Assembly: GCA_019454045.1 (NCBI GenBank)
Contig: SKCR01025323.1
Location: 1-64,000, forward strand
Reading direction: 5' to 3'
Length of the DNA stretch: 64,000 bases
Source of the DNA: Zanthoxylum bungeanum
Lineage: Eukaryota > Streptophyta > Magnoliopsida > Sapindales > Rutaceae
In this document: positions 33,069 to 45,691 of the stretch, one piece after another
Layout of the letters: each line of letters begins with the position of its first letter
How positions within the stretch are numbered: position 1 is the stretch's first letter
Notes under the pieces: model-generated
What the model saw: only the letters and a program-made list of their open reading frames with translations
The model's database searches: none
What the model was told of the DNA's origin: nothing
Translations under genes and position numbers: made by a program

Positions 33069-33657
33069 GGTTATTTCTGCATTTGGTTTCTTTTAGTCTA
33101 TTCAACTGATTAAAATCAACTGTAATGTTAGTCACAGGAGTAGAATAGAAAAGAAAGGCTCAATCACACAAAACAATACACACACTGTTGTAAATCACAC
33201 CACCATATATGTTGCAGATATGCTTTAATGATCATTTGAAAACTTCAATTCTTTGTTAGAATTTTCCCCTGGTATAGTGATGGTTTTTTGGAATTCTTGT
33301 TCTTAGTAAAATAGTCCTCTTGAACAGTCTTGTTCATTCTATGTTGCGAGTTATAAAAATTCTGGTGAGTTGCTACTGCATTAATGCTTAACAGAAATTT
33401 CCTTCCCAAGTATCCATGTTTCTTTCAGGAAAACATGTTTGTTTAACAATATTAGACTTGTTCTTTTGAAATTTTAAGTTGCTTTTCGAACATGGGCATT
33501 TGGCATGTCCTTTGAAGTACGGGAATTAAGTAGTTGGGCGTCAAGTAAGAATTGAAATATTAAAAACTTCACCGCTGAGAATCACTAGTCAGGTTGGTGT
33601 TACTTTTTACGGCTCACTAGTCATTACCAAGATAAAGGGCTGGCCCAAGGTGCATGT
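33069..33657. other. SRO 3' flank
   Basis: Contains the presumed SRO 3' UTR. No further gene or repeat is supported, and no polyadenylation site could be fixed. Confidence 0.4.
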
Positions 33658-33660
33658 TTA

Positions 33661-33868
33661 GACCATCTCCAACTGGGCTTCACATCAACGCAAAACAGTA
33701 AAATAAAGCAAAAATTGTTCTCCAACCTTGCACTAAAAGTGTTAAATTAGCGAAACTCTGTAGCAATGACCCAATTTCCGCTCTCGGAGATGAAAAATAA
33801 ATGATGTGAAAGTTGCATTATTTTAGTACAAATGTTCCTCCAAATTGACAGTTTGATTTGAGATGGTC
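33661..33868. mobile_element. Tourist-like MITE, 208 bp
   Basis: The terminal inverted repeats are GACCATCTC at the left and GAGATGGTC at the right, flanked by a perfect TTA TSD (33658-33660 and 33869-33871), the target preference of PIF/Harbinger elements. No coding capacity. The GACCATCTCCAA start resembles a widespread class of plant MITEs. Confidence 0.75.
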
Positions 33869-33871
33869 TTA

Positions 33872-34255
33872 AGCACTTGTGGTTACTTGTTGGAAAAAAC
33901 TGAGTCGCGTTACTAATTCTGTCCAAGAAAAAGACTCTTCGAGCTTTTATATTATTTAGAACTTTGTTGTAGACTTTTATTTGATCCCATCTATATGCAG
34001 TGTAACCCCATATGTGGAATTTTGTATGGAAAGGTCATAGTTGTCAAAGACGCATCTCAAATTCCTATTGTGCCTTATGAAAGATCATGCGAGACGATTT
34101 TAATCAGGCGCGAGCTTTCGAGAAGCACCTAGGTTTGCTTATAATAATAGGTGAAAAAACATATATGAATTGACCATCCCAACCCGAAATCAAGTTGCAC
34201 GATATTTTTTTTTAAATTAAGATGAGTTTTGGGGGTGGGATTTAAATTTCAACAA
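33872..34255. other. Intergenic sequence
   Basis: No gene, structured repeat or motif is supported. Confidence 0.4.
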
Positions 34256-34440
34256 ATTTTTTTTTTTGGAAACGTTGGAAACCCTGCCGTCAAACCACCA
34301 GACCCGACTTAAGCAGAGCAGGTAAAATCTTGGCTGTCCCAGACTCTTACAAGAAACACCCTCCTTGAATTCGAACGCAGGACCTGGAAGCCAAATCCTA
34401 AGCCCTACACCATCCATCAAGTCACGCCCCTTAGGGACAA
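34256..34440 (-). mobile_element. tRNA-derived SINE, copy 2
   Basis: On minus this shows an A-box-like GTGACTTGATGG (near 34414-34425), a B-box-like GTTCGAATTC (34367-34376), the shared body blocks TTTCTTGTAAGAG, GACAGCC and TTTTACCTGC, and an A-tail of about 12 bases (34257-34267 read as T). It is the same family as 6572-6750 but more diverged, so older. No clean TSD was found. Confidence 0.82.
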
Positions 34441-35173
34441 AAAGCTGATAACACAATTATATAAAATTAGTATAATTAACAACAAATAGTATCACCACCA
34501 CCAACAGTGCGAGATCGTATATCCATAATTTCTTTTAAAATTTTGAAAAAAAACATCAGAAACCACTCATATTTATTTGTATTTATATTATTATAATTTT
34601 TTGATATGTTTTAAATGATTTCTCTATTTTAATTGATTGAATGCTTATATATATATGTTTATTTACAATTTCCCTCTCACTTTCATCATACGCACACCTT
34701 GTGCATTTGAGGTGCGCGTTTAGGCCCTTAGGCTTTTTGCCTTTAATAAGACTGGAAAATGCTCATTGTCTCGACTTTTGGCCACCCCACAGAAATTGAA
34801 CAGTTTTTTTTTTATTATTATTATTTTTTTTATTATTATTATTATTATTTTATTTTATTTCATTTCATGTTGGTTCTAAGATTCTATTGCTTGTTAAAAT
34901 TCTTATGAGAAGAAGTTGCTGAACATCTCTCTAGTTCAAATTCCTGAAAAAAGTTGAAAATCCAATTTCATTCTAGGGAGGTTGAAATTCCAAATCCATT
35001 CCAGAGAGGAAGAGGCAATCATACCTCCGATAGTGGCATTGTGCGAGAGTTAAGAGTCACACAGCCGGGGGAATGAATCAAGTGTTGTTTTAGTCGACAG
35101 GACAAATAAGGTTCTGACCTGAGAGCAGTGATGTATTATCTAAAGAGTAGCATAAAATTTCAAATCTCGACCA
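34441..35173. other. Intergenic sequence with A/T microsatellite
   Basis: An imperfect (TTA)n/(T)n tract lies at about 34806-34862. The remainder shows no supported gene. Bases 35174-35178 (AAATT) are the likely left TSD of Copia-1. Confidence 0.45.
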
Positions 35174-35178
35174 AAATT

Positions 35179-36507
35179 TGTTAGAAATTCTTCTAAAATA
35201 TTCATTAAGGGTAATTCTGTCATTTTGTTGCATTGGGTGCTTGTGAGGGGTACAACCCTTTAGAGGGTTGCACCCCACCCCAAAGGGTACCCTATTGGCA
35301 CCCTTCCATGCCTTATATAAGAGGCATTATATCCAATACAAAAATACAGAAAGGAAATCCGAATTTATAAGAGACATTTCGTTTTTGGTTGTTTGGTTTT
35401 TGAGAGAGAGAGTTCCACCATTCTTCTAGTTCAAATACTTGTCAAGGAGTGCACTTTGGACAAGAAGGAACCAAGTTATCCTGGGAGAACATTGGTCAAT
35501 TGCGAATCTGTGAAGCACCTGTGACGGGGCCAATAAGTTCTTAAGGACAGAGAGAGATCTCGACTTGGATTCGTCATTGCATTTACCATGTTTTTCTTAA
35601 TTATCAAGTTTTAAGGTTTCTAGGGTTTATGCATATTAGATCCGATTTTCTGGTATGATTTGGTTGGTTGCATGTTAATTGATGTTTAATGACACTATTT
35701 TGACAACAAAATTTAGGATTTCATATTGTTTAGTATGAAAGTATGGATGATTTTTTTTTTTTATCTTAAATAAAAAATCAGGTTGGATTTAAAATAATTT
35801 TTTTGTCCTAAATTTTGAATTTTTACCCAAAATATCCTTAATAATGAATAAGATTTAGGAAGAAAAATAACCTCAATTAAAAAATCTATACAAGAAAATT
35901 GCTTCGAATTCATAATAAAAATGAGACTGAGATTGACAAACTCCGACTTATCCCGACTGATTGACTTTAAATATGTTGATATACTATTTATCAATTAATT
36001 TTGATGCGATTCTATAGTTATACCTTCAAGATATATTATAATTAAATATTGAATAGACCTTATGTTAGACATATATTATATATATGTTTTATGGACGTCC
36101 ACTAATTATTTAATTATTTATTTTACTAAATAATTTATTTGTATTAAAGGAAGTTAATAACAATTTTATTAACTTAAAGTTTAAATTAAAACCAACTTCC
36201 TCCCATCCCATGTAAATTATAGGGATAATGACCCATATTATCCATTATTTATATATTGTCTTCTTGATGGGAGAAGACTAAGTTCTCTGATATAGTTTTT
36301 AGAAAAATATAAAAGTCCATGGTCTAACAACAAAGCCTGTGTATTCCATCAATTTACATGAATTTACAGTGTTGAATAGACTAAAACAAATATAATGGTT
36401 CAATTAACAAACAAGATTTGGTTTTGGCTTCCTGTGGAAAAGAATCTGATTTATTATGGTTGGAGGTAAGTTCATAACTTCCGCTATTTATCATATTTAA
36501 TCTAACA
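35179..36507 (+). repeat. Copia-1 5' LTR
   Basis: About 1.33 kb beginning TGTTAGA and ending TCTAACA, a perfect 7 bp terminal inverted repeat, followed two bases later by TGGTATCA (36510-36517), the start of the usual initiator-methionine tRNA primer site of Copia elements. A TATA box (TATATAA, 35324-35330) lies near the left end. The partner LTR would be beyond 64000, so the borders rest on ends and primer site only. Confidence 0.65.
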
Positions 36508-36517
36508 TTTGGTATCA

Positions 36518-37596
36518 TGAATATGTCTCTAGTCTGGCTTTCGGTTCTTTAAAATTTTGTGTTGATAAATTTACATGCTAAATATTAATTACGAATGATA
36601 TATATATTATGCTTGTGGTATTTGAATATACGATTTTGATTATGTCATGAATGCGCCATCATGAAAGTTAATTTATTGATAAATTAGCATGCTGAGTTAT
36701 TATATAAAGCAAATTTTGCCATACTGTTGCTCAATAAATACAATTTTGACTTTAGGCACTTTGAGAATTTATTTTATTAATCATGTTGATGATAGCTTCC
36801 TTATCATCATTGATATTACATATGCATGCATATGAGACGATTTTGCGCACAATTTGTGTTTTTTGATCTTTAAAAGTATTATTTATTTCAGTTAATGACT
36901 GATGAATTAATTGTGCTCAGTATGTGCTTTTGATCTCTAAGAGTATTATTGATTACATACGTATTCCAGTAGGAGAGTTGAAACTGAATTGAAAATATTA
37001 GTTTGACGCATATTAGAATGAGGTATTGTACATGCTAATGATTCCGTACATAGTTGTGAATGTTCTATAATTTTGTACAGCCTTGTCATATTTAATCTAA
37101 ATTGAGAGTGATATGCATTCAGTAAGATTGTGATATATGTATATAATGTCTTTGGTGAATCAGATGGTTTAATTTCACTGAAACATGCATATGGTTATTA
37201 AGTGTTAGCATAAACACATTGATAAAATTTTAGATTATATGGATATAAAATTTTGATTGGATGTCATATTTAAGTTATATTTGATTAATTGAAAAATAGC
37301 GACATCATCTACAATTATGAAAAATGTAAGTGATAAATGGTCACATAAGTTTTAATGACATCAAATATTATGATCAGACATGAGAATATTATAATTTAGC
37401 CCCGCAGGGAAATTATTATATTTATGTTTAATTAGAATGTGATAGCACAATATTTATTTTTCTAAATATAATATATATAAAATTGCCCACAAGCCTAAAG
37501 ATATTATGTGTTAGTAATATGATGCTAGTCCCGTTATGAAGAGTTAAATCTATTGCGTGTTATAACTTTTGCCCACAGAATAGTTATAATGATGCA
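36518..37596 (+). other. Copia-1 leader
   Basis: An AT-rich non-coding stretch between the primer site and gag. No hairpin array like that of LARD-2 was seen. Confidence 0.5.
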
Positions 37597-38517
37597 TTGA
37601 ATTTATTTGTTTTGGAAATTTATATGGGTAGATTTTCCATATATATATTTTATACTTCAATTACTGTATGTAAGTCTTTTGTTTATTTGTTTTGTAGCTG
37701 TTCAATCTATTGTGGTTCCAACTATGATACATCTAGTATCCATTTTCTGAATGGTGATAATTTTAAAGATTGGAAGGAGAAAATTCTCTTTACATTAAGG
37801 TGCATGGACATTGACCTAGCATTTAGAGTGGATGAACCACCAATGCCTACAGAGTTGAGCACTCAACAAGAGAGAACATCTTTTGAACTGTGGGAGCAAT
37901 CTAACCCTTTAAGTATGATGCTCATTAAGGCTCATATTGTGAAAAATATTTGTGGTTCTATTCCTAATTGTGTTAGGGTGAAAGATTACCTTACTACTAC
38001 TGAGTATCAATTTGGGACATCTGACAAGGCAATGGCAATCACTCTAATGAATAACTTGTCATCATTGAAATTCAATGGCACCAAAGGAGTGCGTGAGCAC
38101 ATTATGGAAATGAGGGATTTGGCTGCACAACTCAAGTCTTTGGAGATTGATATTTCTGAGTCATTTTTGGTTCATTTTATCCTTAATTCTCTTCCTAATG
38201 AATATAGACCTTTCAAAATTTCCTACAACACATAAGGAAAAGAGGTCAATTAATGAACTTTTGACTCTTTGTGTACAAGAAGAAGAGAGGTTGAATCAAG
38301 AAAGGATTGAAAGTGCCCATACAGTGACTCATGGAAAGAAATATGATAAAGACAAAGGAAAGGGAAAAACGCCTTTTAATCAAGTTAATAATGACACTAT
38401 TAAGTATTTTTCTGTAAAAAGAAAGGACACATGAAGAAATCTTACACCAAATACAAGACTTGGCTTGAAAAGAAAAGTACTTATATCTCTCTAATGTGTT
38501 ACGAATCTAATATGGTT
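37597..38517 (+). pseudogene. Copia-1 gag (UBN2-type), truncated by LARD-2
   Basis: From about 37735 the translation is gag-like: FLNGDNFKDWKEKILFTL, KAHIVKNICGSIP and MTLMNNLSSLKFNG-like text up to ILNSLPNEYRPFKIS, the Copia gag pattern (UBN2/Retrotran_gag_2). A frame change near 38225 leads into INELLTLCVQEEERLNQE. The zinc knuckle at about 38404-38450 reads VFFCKKKGHMKKSY, with the first and last cysteines lost. LARD-2 then cuts the gene at 38522; the coding resumes at 62139. Clearly an old, inactive copy. Confidence 0.85.
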
Positions 38518-38522
38518 CATGG

Positions 38523-39973
38523 TGTTAGGGTTGGTGCTCCGAGTGCCAATCCGGATCGTATTTATGTCTGATTCATAAATACGAACAATTGTATTTTCCA
38601 TAATATTACTAATTTAACGGTAGCACTCTTGTCTTTTATACGCTTATTCGATCTAATTGAGATTAGATATCTGATTACAATTAGATCGAAATTGAATCTG
38701 GTTCAGTGATACGTGTATATTAGACAAAGACCCTAAGATTTACAATATAGTGCACAGTTACAACGTAGTTTGTAATTGACATTGGGAAGCGCACTATTAG
38801 TTGTATATCCTTAAATAAAGTTCCTGGTCAAGATTTGCTAACATGGGTCGGTTAGTAAAATCCGCTGAGACCAGTACATGTCGTATATCGTGACTTGGTC
38901 CGATGGTTTATCCCAGGGAACCATGAGTCTTGGGAGACTTGTATAGACATGTATGTGTTTATTTGATAAGACACTAAACGACTCACCAAAGGTTTCCTAA
39001 TAGATGGTACACCAACGTCAATAAGAACCTTCTTGAGTTGAGCGAGCATAGTGGTCCTTTGACTTGAGATACCACTGTGGATATATGAGTTATCCTCCAC
39101 ACTTTGATGGCAGTCACGTCAACGATCTAATCATGATCAGACCTCCGCCTTTCCGTTGGGTGTGGACTGATGCTCATGATATCCTGTGCGTATCAAGACA
39201 GGATCCGTCAGTCCTGTGTACAGGGCATAGGCATCCTCACGTGTTTACGATCTAGTAAATCCATGGCCGTGGTATAACTTCGAAAATCAGTTTCGAGTGT
39301 TATTTAGAGATCGTAAATTGAAAGTCGACTGTATTATACCGAATGAATTTGACGTTCTCATCTATATCCCATGTATAATACGGATAGCCTGTGACGGAGG
39401 GATTATACGTATGCTATGACCTCGAGTTGTATAGTTTAGCGAGATTATCCGTGGTCGTCATAATCCATGAGTGAGTGGATTATGGACACGAAATTGGATT
39501 TCGTGACGGATAAACCTAAACTTAGAGAGTCCCACAATATGAAGTGTACTCGTTGAGTACTTGGGCAACTCGATATGAATAATACGGATTATTCATAATA
39601 CTTCACCAGATTAAATGAGTTAATCCGGATCGTTTAATCGTTAAACGATAACACATGCAATTAATGGATTTTGTCCGCTAATAATTATTGTGTATTTGTA
39701 ATTGATAAATAATACGATTAGATACACATTAATTATTTGTCAAATGAGATTTTGACACAAGCCATAAATATATGTATTTGTTATTTAATGTAAATAAAAA
39801 TACATATGTGTGTAAATTAATTGTTTAATTATTTAATAGATAAATAATTAAATAATTGATTTTTTCAAGCCTTATCCTATTTTGTCATAATTGTTATGAC
39901 AAATGGTGATTTATAATAGGTCATTATGGCATGAATTAATTGAACTAAATGTGTTCAATTTGGATTGGATTAC
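38523..39973 (+). repeat. LARD-2 5' LTR, left part
   Basis: Starts TGTTAGGGTTGG and matches 59590-61040 closely. It is interrupted at ATTAC (39969-39973) by Tat-C and resumes at 54266. Confidence 0.93.
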
Positions 39974-40659
39974 TGTGGGACACAGGAATCTGGACGACGT
40001 ATGCTGTTTCGGGCTCGCGGCCGGGTCGGGTCGGGAGTACGGAGTAGCCACGGGGGACTAAACCGGAGAATAATGGAGTCGCCACCCCCGGTGTGAACCG
40101 GGAAAATGAGATTTAAGGCCGCACTCACCCCTCGCAAGGGAAGACCTCAAACCGTTGGGTTCAGAATGGTCCTTTACTCATGCCACTTGTAATGAAAGGA
40201 TTTATGTAATAATTTAATCAGACTTAAGTAGCACTTATTTCCAAGAGTATAATGCTTCTAAATTCACATGTACAGAATAAAACTTACACATATATTTCAC
40301 ATCTAAGATTGCATGCTTGAAAGTACATCAAATGAGCGACAAACATACAACTTCATTGGCATATTATATTCAAGAAAACACAAGCACACATACTAACCAC
40401 ACAAGCATACATGTGAGCACCTCCTCAAGTGGTACGTGGAATTGTATCCCAAGTACAGACCGTACTACCGTCCATTCGGAATCGGCTACGGAATTTATGT
40501 CTGGGTTTCCATCCTATATACCACAAGAAATAATACTCAAATGTTATCATGACATATGTATATGAATTGTGATACATTAAACACATTGTATTCATACATG
40601 TGGGGATAGCTACTAGGAAAACTATGTATGAAATCTGATGAAAAGGACTCAGTTTAGTG

Positions 40660-41005
40660 GGTGCGCGTTCGCGTAGCATTTGAAAACGCGTTCGAACGGT
40701 AAACAGAAGGTTCGCGTTCGTGTAGCGTTCGAGAACGCGTTCGAACGGAACCAGACCTGATGCATGATGAGACTAAGAAAGTGCGTGTGCATTCAAGTAG
40801 TGTTCGAGAACGCGTTCGAATGGTAAACAGAAGGTTCGCGTTCGTATAGCGTTCGATAACACGTTCGAACGGAACCAGACCTGATGCATGATGAGACTAA
40901 GAAAGTGCGTGTGCATTCGCGTAGCGTTCGAGAACACGTTCGAACGATAAACAGAAGGTTCGCGTTCGTGTAGCGTTCGAGAACGCGTTCGAACGGAACC
41001 AGACC
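40660..41005. repeat. Palindrome array in Tat-C 3' LTR
   Basis: Tandem units of roughly 115-120 bp contain paired GCGTTCGAGAACGCG and the palindrome CGTTCGAACG with the linker CAGACCTGATGCATGATGAG. Further TTCGAACG copies lie at 42836-42900. The right LTR repeats the array at 51780-52180 with an extra unit. Confidence 0.85.
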
Positions 41006-41092
41006 TGATGCATGCAACACAAAGAATAAAGACAACAATGTCAAGCTCAGTATGTCCGATTAAACGTATCTTGCATTCAACCGAACACACAT

Positions 41093-41545
41093 CAACCGGC
41101 GCGGCAAAGCATCGTGGTAAATGGCTTTAACCCCTCCCCGTAGGGGATCTTTCATTCCACTTACTAAGCCCATGCGCCCGATTGAATCATGCATACAAGA
41201 ATTAAAAGCAATAATATCAAACTTAGTATGCCCGATTGAACGTATCTTGCATTCAACCGAACACACACATCAACCGGCGCGGCAAAGCATCGTGGTAAAG
41301 GGCTTTAACCCCTCCCCGTAGGGGATCTTTCATTCCACTTACTAAGCCCATGCGCCCGATTGAATCATGCATACAAAGAATTAAAAGCAATAATATCAAA
41401 CGTAGTAGCCCGATTGAACGTGTCTTGCATTCAACCGAACACACATCAACCGGCGCGGCAAAGCATCGTGGTAAATGGCTTTAACCCCTCCCCATAGGGG
41501 ATCTTTCATTCCACTTACTAAGCCCATGCGCTCGATTGAATCATA
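41093..41545. repeat. Three 175-180 bp units in Tat-C 3' LTR
   Basis: Units start near 41097, 41275 and 41451. Each has CCGGCGCGGCAAAGCATCG, a hairpin-forming CCCCTCCCCGTAGGGGA and AAGCCCATGCGC. The same three units are at 52265, 52442 and 52618. They are homologous in layout to the four units of the Tat-B LTR. Confidence 0.85.
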
Positions 41546-43067
41546 CATAAATAAGAAACATGCAGAATTCAAGTGACGAACAATAAATAAATAAATCAAA
41601 GCAACATGAAACAAAAGAAGGTGCCGTTTACTCAAGCGGTACGTGGAGTTGTGTCCCAAGTACAGACCGCACTACCGTCCATTCGGATTCGGCTACGGAA
41701 TTTACGTCTGGGTTTCCATCCTATATACCACAAGAGACGACACTCTTTCATTCATCCAATACCCACAACACGCATCATACACACACAAGATTCAACAAAT
41801 AATTAAAATACAGTCAAAATAAATAACAAAAATCGAATAAAGATGAATGTGGAAAGTACCCTCAAGTCTAACCTTTTAAGTCGTCTTCGGACTTGTGTTT
41901 TGCGGAGATCGGAAGGGGTAAAAGCTCCTTATCCTTCCGGTTCACTGGTTCAGCGTCTTAGCTCACTGTTTTGCTGCTTTGCTCGCCATCTGGTCTCTGT
42001 TTTGCTGCTGTTCGATCTCCGTTCTGCTGCTGTTCGGTCTCTGCTTTACTACTCACTGTTCAGGTCACCTGTTTTGACGTTTCAACGAACTGTTTCGAGT
42101 ATTTTTCGTGGTTCTTTAGTATAGTTTGGTGTGGTTATTTCAAAGGTTATAAGTGCAGTTTATGTTACTGTTTGAGGGATTTTAGGGACTGTTTTGGGAG
42201 TGGTTTGGGCTGCTGTCCAGGCATGTTTCAAGGGCTGTTTGGAGGTAAATTTTTGGTGATGGAGGGCTGCTGTATGGGGGAGATTTTCGGTTATGGAGTG
42301 GAGGAGATGAAGGGAATTGTTTATGTTCTTCTTGTTGCTATTGCCGTGAGTGGCTAAGGCTCTTTGTGTTGTGATTTTTGTGTGAGTTATCTGTATGAGC
42401 TAGAGGATGCATGTCTTGGTTAGGGGTTGTTTATATAGAGAATGGCTAGGGCTTTACCTTGTCTCACAAGGAAGGGATTTTGACATTAAAGAGAGATATG
42501 ATTTGGTGTTAGACAAGGAAAGCAAGGGATTTGATGGGGGACAAAATTTGGCTAGAATAGGAAGTCAATATCTTTAATTTGTTATGATTGATTTTAATTA
42601 GGCATGACATCTTTTTAATTTAGTATGTGATTTGTTTAGTTAGGAAGTTAATATATTTGATTTATCTTTATTAGGTATGATTATATTTTATGTTTTATTT
42701 AATTGGTAAATGGTTTAAATATTTTATTTAATATTTAATGTTTAATTTAATTAAATTGGGATGTGTTTTATGGGCTTGGGGGGCTAATTGGGCTGGGGTG
42801 CGAGGCTAGCAGCAAAACCAGAAATACCGACTCCGTTCGAACGCCCATTCGAATGCTACACGAACGTCCGCAATCTGCCTGACGTTCGAACGAAGTAACG
42901 AACGCAGCACTAACGAAGACAATGAACTTGTGAAATGAACTTGATGACGTACTTATTCGGAATTTCCCCTTCCGACCTCCGTTTCCCGCAATATCCTTAG
43001 CTAAAAAGGTAGTGCCTCCAACTGAGACTCATCATCGGGTTTCACATGCGAAAATGCGATGCCTACA

Positions 43068-43081
43068 GTCGCCCCCACTTT
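43068..43081 (-). promoter_or_regulatory. Tat-C polypurine tract
   Basis: Minus-strand AAAGTGGGGGCGAC abuts the 3' LTR, identical to the tract in Tat-B. Confidence 0.7.
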
Positions 43082-43189
43082 GATGGGACTTGTGCAGTGT
43101 GTGACTTTGAACATTCCTATCAAAGTTATGCAATGCATTTTCACTTACCTGGCTCGGCTGCTGCCTCGAGCTGAGTTGGTGCTGCAGCG

Positions 43190-43750
43190 GACCTCGATCC
43201 TGGGACGCATCCCAATAATTGCAACCGACAACGGGGGCACCTCGACCCTGGGCACCTCGACCCAATACCGCTGACAATAGGGACCTCGCCCTCGAACTGA
43301 TGATGTAGTGGGTACCTCGACCCTGGGTACCTCGACCCGGAACTACAACTAACAACGGGGGCACCTCGACCCTGGGCACCTCGACCCAACACCGCTGACT
43401 ATAGGGACCTCGCCCTCGAACTGATGATGTAGTGGGTACCTCGACCCTGGGCACCTCGACCCGGAACTACAACTGACAACGGGGGCACCTCGACCCAGCA
43501 CCGCTGACAATATGGACCTCTTCCTCGAACTGATGTAGTGGGTACCTCGACCCTGGGCACCTCGACCCAACACCGCTGACCATAGGGACCTCGCCCTCGA
43601 ACTGATGATGTAGTGGGTACCTCGACCCTGGGCACCTCGACCCGGAACTACAACCGACAACAGGGGCCTCGCCCTCAAGCTGATATGGGCCTCGCCCCCA
43701 AGCCGACATGATATGGGCCTCACCTTCAAGCTGATATGGGCCTCGCCCCT
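43190..43750. repeat. Tandem repeat, about 124 bp unit (Tat-C 3' region)
   Basis: GGGGGCACCTCGACCC recurs at 43233, 43357 and 43481, so the unit is 124 bp. Each unit also holds an inner doublet (TGGG.ACCTCGACCC twice) and GGGACCTCGCCCTCGAACTG. The array ends in shorter ATGGGCCTCGCCCC words. It has the same position as the Tat-A and Tat-B arrays but unrelated sequence. Open frames across it are repeat translations. Confidence 0.88.
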
Positions 43751-43952
43751 TGGGACTCATCCCAAAAACTGAAATTATGTTGACGCTGCTTGGCTCATTT
43801 CTGCCGCTTTCTCCTTTCTTCGAACCTGCGAACACAAAACAGAAACAAACACGAAGAGAATGCAATGTTACATGTATGCATGAATGATTTTCTTATTCCG
43901 TTGGGTTAGGTCTTCTGCTAATTTCCGTGGTGACTGCTCGATCTTCTCTCCC

Positions 43953-45691
43953 TCAGGCAAAGTATTGCTTCAATCTGTCTACGTTGATCGGCTCGGTGAA
44001 CTCATTCCCCTCCAAGTCTGATAGCTTCACTGCTCCATTTCCCATTACCTTCTGCACTATGTAAGGTCCTTCCCAGTTTGGTCTGAATTTTCCTCTCGGA
44101 TCTGTCGTCGACGGCCTTGACTGCTTAAGTACCAAATCACCTTTTCTGATCTTGGTGGGACGTACTTTCTTGTTGAATGCTCGGGCTAGTCTCTTCTGAT
44201 ACAACTGCATGTGATACAAAGACTTCGTTCTCTTCTCATCCAATATTGCTAACTGATCAAACCTCTGTGCGGCCCAATCCTGTTCCGGTAATTCTGCCTC
44301 TGTTAATACCCTCATAGACTGTATTTCCACTTCTACCGGCAATACTGCTTCCATTCCATAGACCAAAGAGTAAGGTGTGGCCCCTGTTGCTGTTCTTACT
44401 GATGTTCTGTACCCCACAAAGCATACGGTAATTTATCGGCCCAATCTCTGCAATTTTCTGTCATCTTGGCTAAAATTGTCTTGATAGTCTTGTTAGCTGC
44501 CTCAACTGCCCCATTTGCCTGCGGCCTGTACGGTGACGACTTGTGGTGGCCTATCCCATACCTCTGCAACATTGCCTTCGTCTCTCCTTGAGACTGAACT
44601 CCGTTGTCTGTCACTACATGATGCGGCATACCATACCGAAAAATGAGGTTCTGAGCTATAAACTTTGCCATCTGTTTTGCTGTAACATTGCGGAATGACT
44701 CGGCTTCCACCCACTTCGAGAAGTAATCTACTGCCACTACTATGAAGCGATGCCCATTTGATGCATTCGGTCGAATTTTCCCAATCATATCAATCCCCCA
44801 TGCTGAGAAAGGCCACGGCTCCGACAACCTGTGAAACTCTGTGTGCGGTAAATGATTCAAATTACCGTGTGCTTGACAATCATGACAGTGCTTTACCATT
44901 TTCGCGCAATCTGTTTCCATGGTTGACCAATAAAAACCTTGTCCCACTATCTTGCGGGACAGATTCAACCCGTTCATGTGCGGACCACATACCCCGTCGT
45001 GTATTTCTTCCATTACATGCTGAGCTTCTTCTTTTCTCAAACACTTCAACTGAATACCGTTTGCTTGCCTCTTGTACAGTTCCCCTTTCAAAGTCACATA
45101 TTGGGAAGCTAACTTCTGGATGGCTATTCTGTCTTTTCTGCCTGCCCCTTCCGGGAGTTCACCATGTTCCAGATACCTCTGAATGTCATAATACCAAGGT
45201 TTACCATCGTCGACCTCAACTTCCAGAATTCTTTCTATCTCATAAACAGGTTTGCTTGCTGTTGTCAGTATCAACGGTCTCATCACTAACTTTTCTGGAT
45301 TTTCCCAAGTCGCTGCAAGTGTAGCCAATGCATCTGCCATCTGATTCTCTTCTCTCGGTAAGTGCTGAAACTTACACTCGGGGATAACCTGTGCCAACTT
45401 TCTGAGGTGAAAAAGGTAAGGCTTCAACCATTCTTCTTTCAATTCCCATTCTCCTCGCATCTGCTGGACTACCAACATAGAATCTCCGTAGACTTCCACA
45501 CTCCCGGCCTTCAAGGCTATCAATGCTGTCAAACCAAAAGCACATGCTTCATACTCGGCCATGTTATTAGTCACTCTGAATGTCAACCTCTTGGCTAAAG
45601 GCAAAGTCTCTCCCTCGGGGGTCACTATCACGATTCCAATTCCGGCTCCCTTGTAATTCACTACTCCGTCAAAAAACATCTTCCATCTCTA
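43953..45691 (-). pseudogene. Tat-C second RNase H and integrase
   Basis: One open frame (44396-45679) begins MFFDGVVNYKGAG and keeps the RNase H acidic set in context: FFDG, NMAEYEACAFG, VYGDSMLVV and NQMADAL. The integrase follows with the zinc motif (HDGVCGPHMNG and CHDCQAHG) and the core residues in WGIDMIG, VTDNGVQ and VEAANKT. A one-base shift near 44400 leads into the last 154 codons (YSLVYGMEAVLPVE to VDRLKQYFA, stop at 43953). At 45689-45691 a TAG separates this frame from RT. If these two lesions were absent the enzyme would look complete. Confidence 0.9.

Larger units (their letters stand above)
39974..43067 (-). repeat. Tat-C 3' LTR
   Basis: 3094 bp, TGTGGGACAC...GATGCCTACA in window orientation, with TATA (minus CTATATAA) at 42431-42438. 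It contains a roughly 95 bp block twice, about 1.2 kb apart (about 40432-40528 and 41631-41735, with GTGGTACGTGGAATTG-type start and TCTGGGTTTCCATCC), plus the palindrome array and the GGCGCGGCAAAG units. The Tat-B LTR has the block once. Confidence 0.9.

Noticed and set aside
35640..35690. Alternative end of the Copia-1 LTR at a TGGTATGATTTGG word
   Set aside because: The match to a primer site is poor and no CA end precedes it. The TCTAACA end at 36507 with TGGTATCA fits better.
44758..45324. 188-codon plus-strand open frame
   Set aside because: Shadow of the Tat-C RNase H/integrase frame.
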